From Ziziphus jujuba (lineage: Eukaryota; Streptophyta; Magnoliopsida; Rosales; Rhamnaceae): 64,000 bases of DNA. Below, in pieces: positions 62,870-64,000 of the stretch. Under the pieces are notes generated by a model. That model made no database searches. It saw only the letters and a list, made by a program, of their open reading frames with translations, and was not told the DNA's origin. The translations under genes and the position numbers were made by a program. The stretch is taken from NCBI RefSeq assembly GCF_031755915.1, contig NC_083388.1, forward strand, positions 2,301,501-2,365,500, given 5' to 3'. Each line of letters starts with the position of its first letter. Positions within the stretch are counted from its first letter, which is position 1.

Positions 62870-63280
62870 ATATAAGTTTGCTTCACTCAAAATTGCTTCA
62901 ATTGAGGTTTCCCTATTTTTCATGCATCTACAAAACTACCGTATACATATATCTGACTTCAAAACCACTGTTTGAAAACAACATAGACCCTTTGATATGC
63001 TTTGTCATTAAGATTAACGGTTGAGAAAGCTACAACTGCATGCCATATAAGTATAATTAGTCTTCGCTACCAAAATTATAAATGGTTGGGCGTTAGCAGA
63101 TTGAGACATGCCTAAAAGCAAGTAATGATCACAACCCTCTTTTCAGCCTTTCAGGTACTGTGTTATTGACTACATATAACATGAAAATTAAGTTTTTTTT
63201 TTTTTTGCTATGCTTATGTATGCTTGGAATTAGTAGGTCAAAAGGTTTTCATTGATTGTCTTTGACACCACTCTATATAT
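62870..63280 (+). promoter_or_regulatory. Upstream region of the second laccase, conserved with LAC17 copy 1
   Basis: Matches 14848-15250 in order and spacing, including TTGCTTCAATTGAGGTTTCC, CCACTGTTTGAAAACAAC, GGTTGAGAAAGCTAC and GATTGTCTTTGACACCACTC. Confidence 0.7.
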
Positions 63281-63413
63281 ATATATATATATAACTGTAG
63301 ATTCATATATACTCATTATTCTATGTTAATTAAGCTCTCCAACTAACTAAAAGCCCAAAAGTATCCAGTCTGTTCATTACCTAATCAACCATGAACATAT
63401 ATTCTTCAAGGCC

Positions 63414-63421
63414 TATATATA
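63414..63421 (+). promoter_or_regulatory. TATA box of the second laccase
   Basis: TATATATA in TTCTTCAAGGCCTATATATA, 120 bp before the ATG, the same string as for the first laccase. Confidence 0.75.
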
Positions 63422-63533
63422 GGCAGACCTTCAAAGGACCTTCCATTAAAAACTCTCAAGAATTCAGTAGTGCTACTTTGGGTACATCCACATTTATCTG
63501 TGTTTCATATCATACATTATAGGCTAAACAAAA

Positions 63534-64000
63534 ATGGGTGTTCCTCTTCCTTCAAGTACAGCACCAGCATTTCAGAGACTATGTCTCTTTGGTTACTTGA
63601 TCACATTGTCTTTCATTTCACAGCATGCATTTTCAGCCACAAGGCACTACAAGTTCGATGTATGAAGTTTCTTATATATGTGTATTGCTATCTACTTATT
63701 TCTTCTTCAAACTGCACTTGTCTGTTTGATTATTAATATTGATATACTGTTTGCAGATCAAACTGCAAAATGTGACACGGCTCTGCCACACCAAGAGCAT
63801 TGTTACAGTAAATGGACAATTTCCAGGACCTAGAATTGTAGCAAGGGAAGGTGACCAACTTCTGATAAAAGTGGTGAACCATGTACAAAACAACATCTCC
63901 ATCCATTGGCATGGCATTAGACAACTTCGAACAGGTTGGGCAGATGGACCTGCATATGTCACCCAATGCCCCATTCAAACTGGACAGAACTATGTCTACA
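63534..64000 (+). CDS. LAC17: Second LAC17-like laccase, 5' part (runs off the window)
   Basis: Exon 1 63534-63659 (42 codons, [20 protein letters not shown]...) codes for a signal peptide ending [11 protein letters not shown]. Exon 2 starts at 63757 and is still open at 64000. The protein is almost the same as the first laccase over this stretch, with only a few changes (for example VAREGD for VGREGD, RQLRTG for RQLQTG). It contains the first copper motif HWHG. Exon 2 reads past position 152 without a splice site, so this copy also lacks the intron missing from copy 1; the loss came before the duplication. Whether the remainder is intact cannot be seen. Confidence 0.93.

Noticed and set aside
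1..64000. CRISPR arrays, operons, phage or bacterial insertion sequences
   Set aside because: Spliced genes and plant transposons show this is plant nuclear DNA; no such bacterial features are present.

Overview
The window is nuclear DNA of a flowering plant. The genes are spliced and AT-rich with GT-AG introns, long A/T-rich spacers, Helitron and Ty1/copia elements, and many AT/GA/AC microsatellites. Gene content (LAC17-type laccase, MATH-BTB BPM protein, plant-type fused CNX1, F-box/FBA protein, NC2-alpha/NF-YC11) points to a eudicot, probably a woody rosid. Species cannot be fixed from the sequence alone.

Layout. 0-2.5 kb: two in-frame exons of a SCY1-like pseudokinase gene running off the left edge (minus strand), then a frameshifted remnant of a complex I B12/NDUFB3 gene. 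2.6-10.7 kb: a complete 13-exon CNX1 gene (minus strand; molybdenum cofactor synthesis), with a ~300 bp direct repeat in its second intron and again past its 3' end. 10.8-14.8 kb: AT-rich spacer with an internal duplicated block. 15.5-17.7 kb: complete LAC17-like laccase (plus). 18.1-18.7 kb: a two-exon zinc-ribbon microprotein gene resembling the N-terminus of BRF1/TFIIB (minus). 20-21 kb: F-box gene (plus). 22-26 kb: part of a spliced minus-strand gene that I cannot name. 26.4-36 kb: Helitron-like elements and decayed gene pieces. 36.3-36.6 kb: a broken CIA2-like fragment. 38-41.8 kb: complete NC2-alpha (DRAP1/NF-YC11) gene (minus). 42.6 kb: a small poly(A)-tailed retroposon with target-site duplication. 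43.4-50.5 kb: a full-length but dead Ty1/copia retrotransposon with a 5-bp target-site duplication and an array of CACGTGTC-like units in its leader. 51.8-54.2 kb: pectin methylesterase (plus). 56.9-61.8 kb: BPM-type MATH-BTB gene (plus). 63.5 kb to the right edge: start of a second LAC17-like gene whose promoter is clearly copied from the same ancestor as the first.

The genes do not form a pathway cluster. The two laccases and the pectin methylesterase all act in the cell wall, but only the laccases are related, by local duplication. I see no convincing new multi-gene system. The most unusual items are the zinc-ribbon microprotein, the CACGTGTC array inside the retrotransposon leader, the loss of a conserved laccase intron, and the Trp-to-Tyr change in the pectin methylesterase active-site motif. 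All gene models were spliced by hand from reading frame, splice consensus and remembered family sequences; no database search was made.
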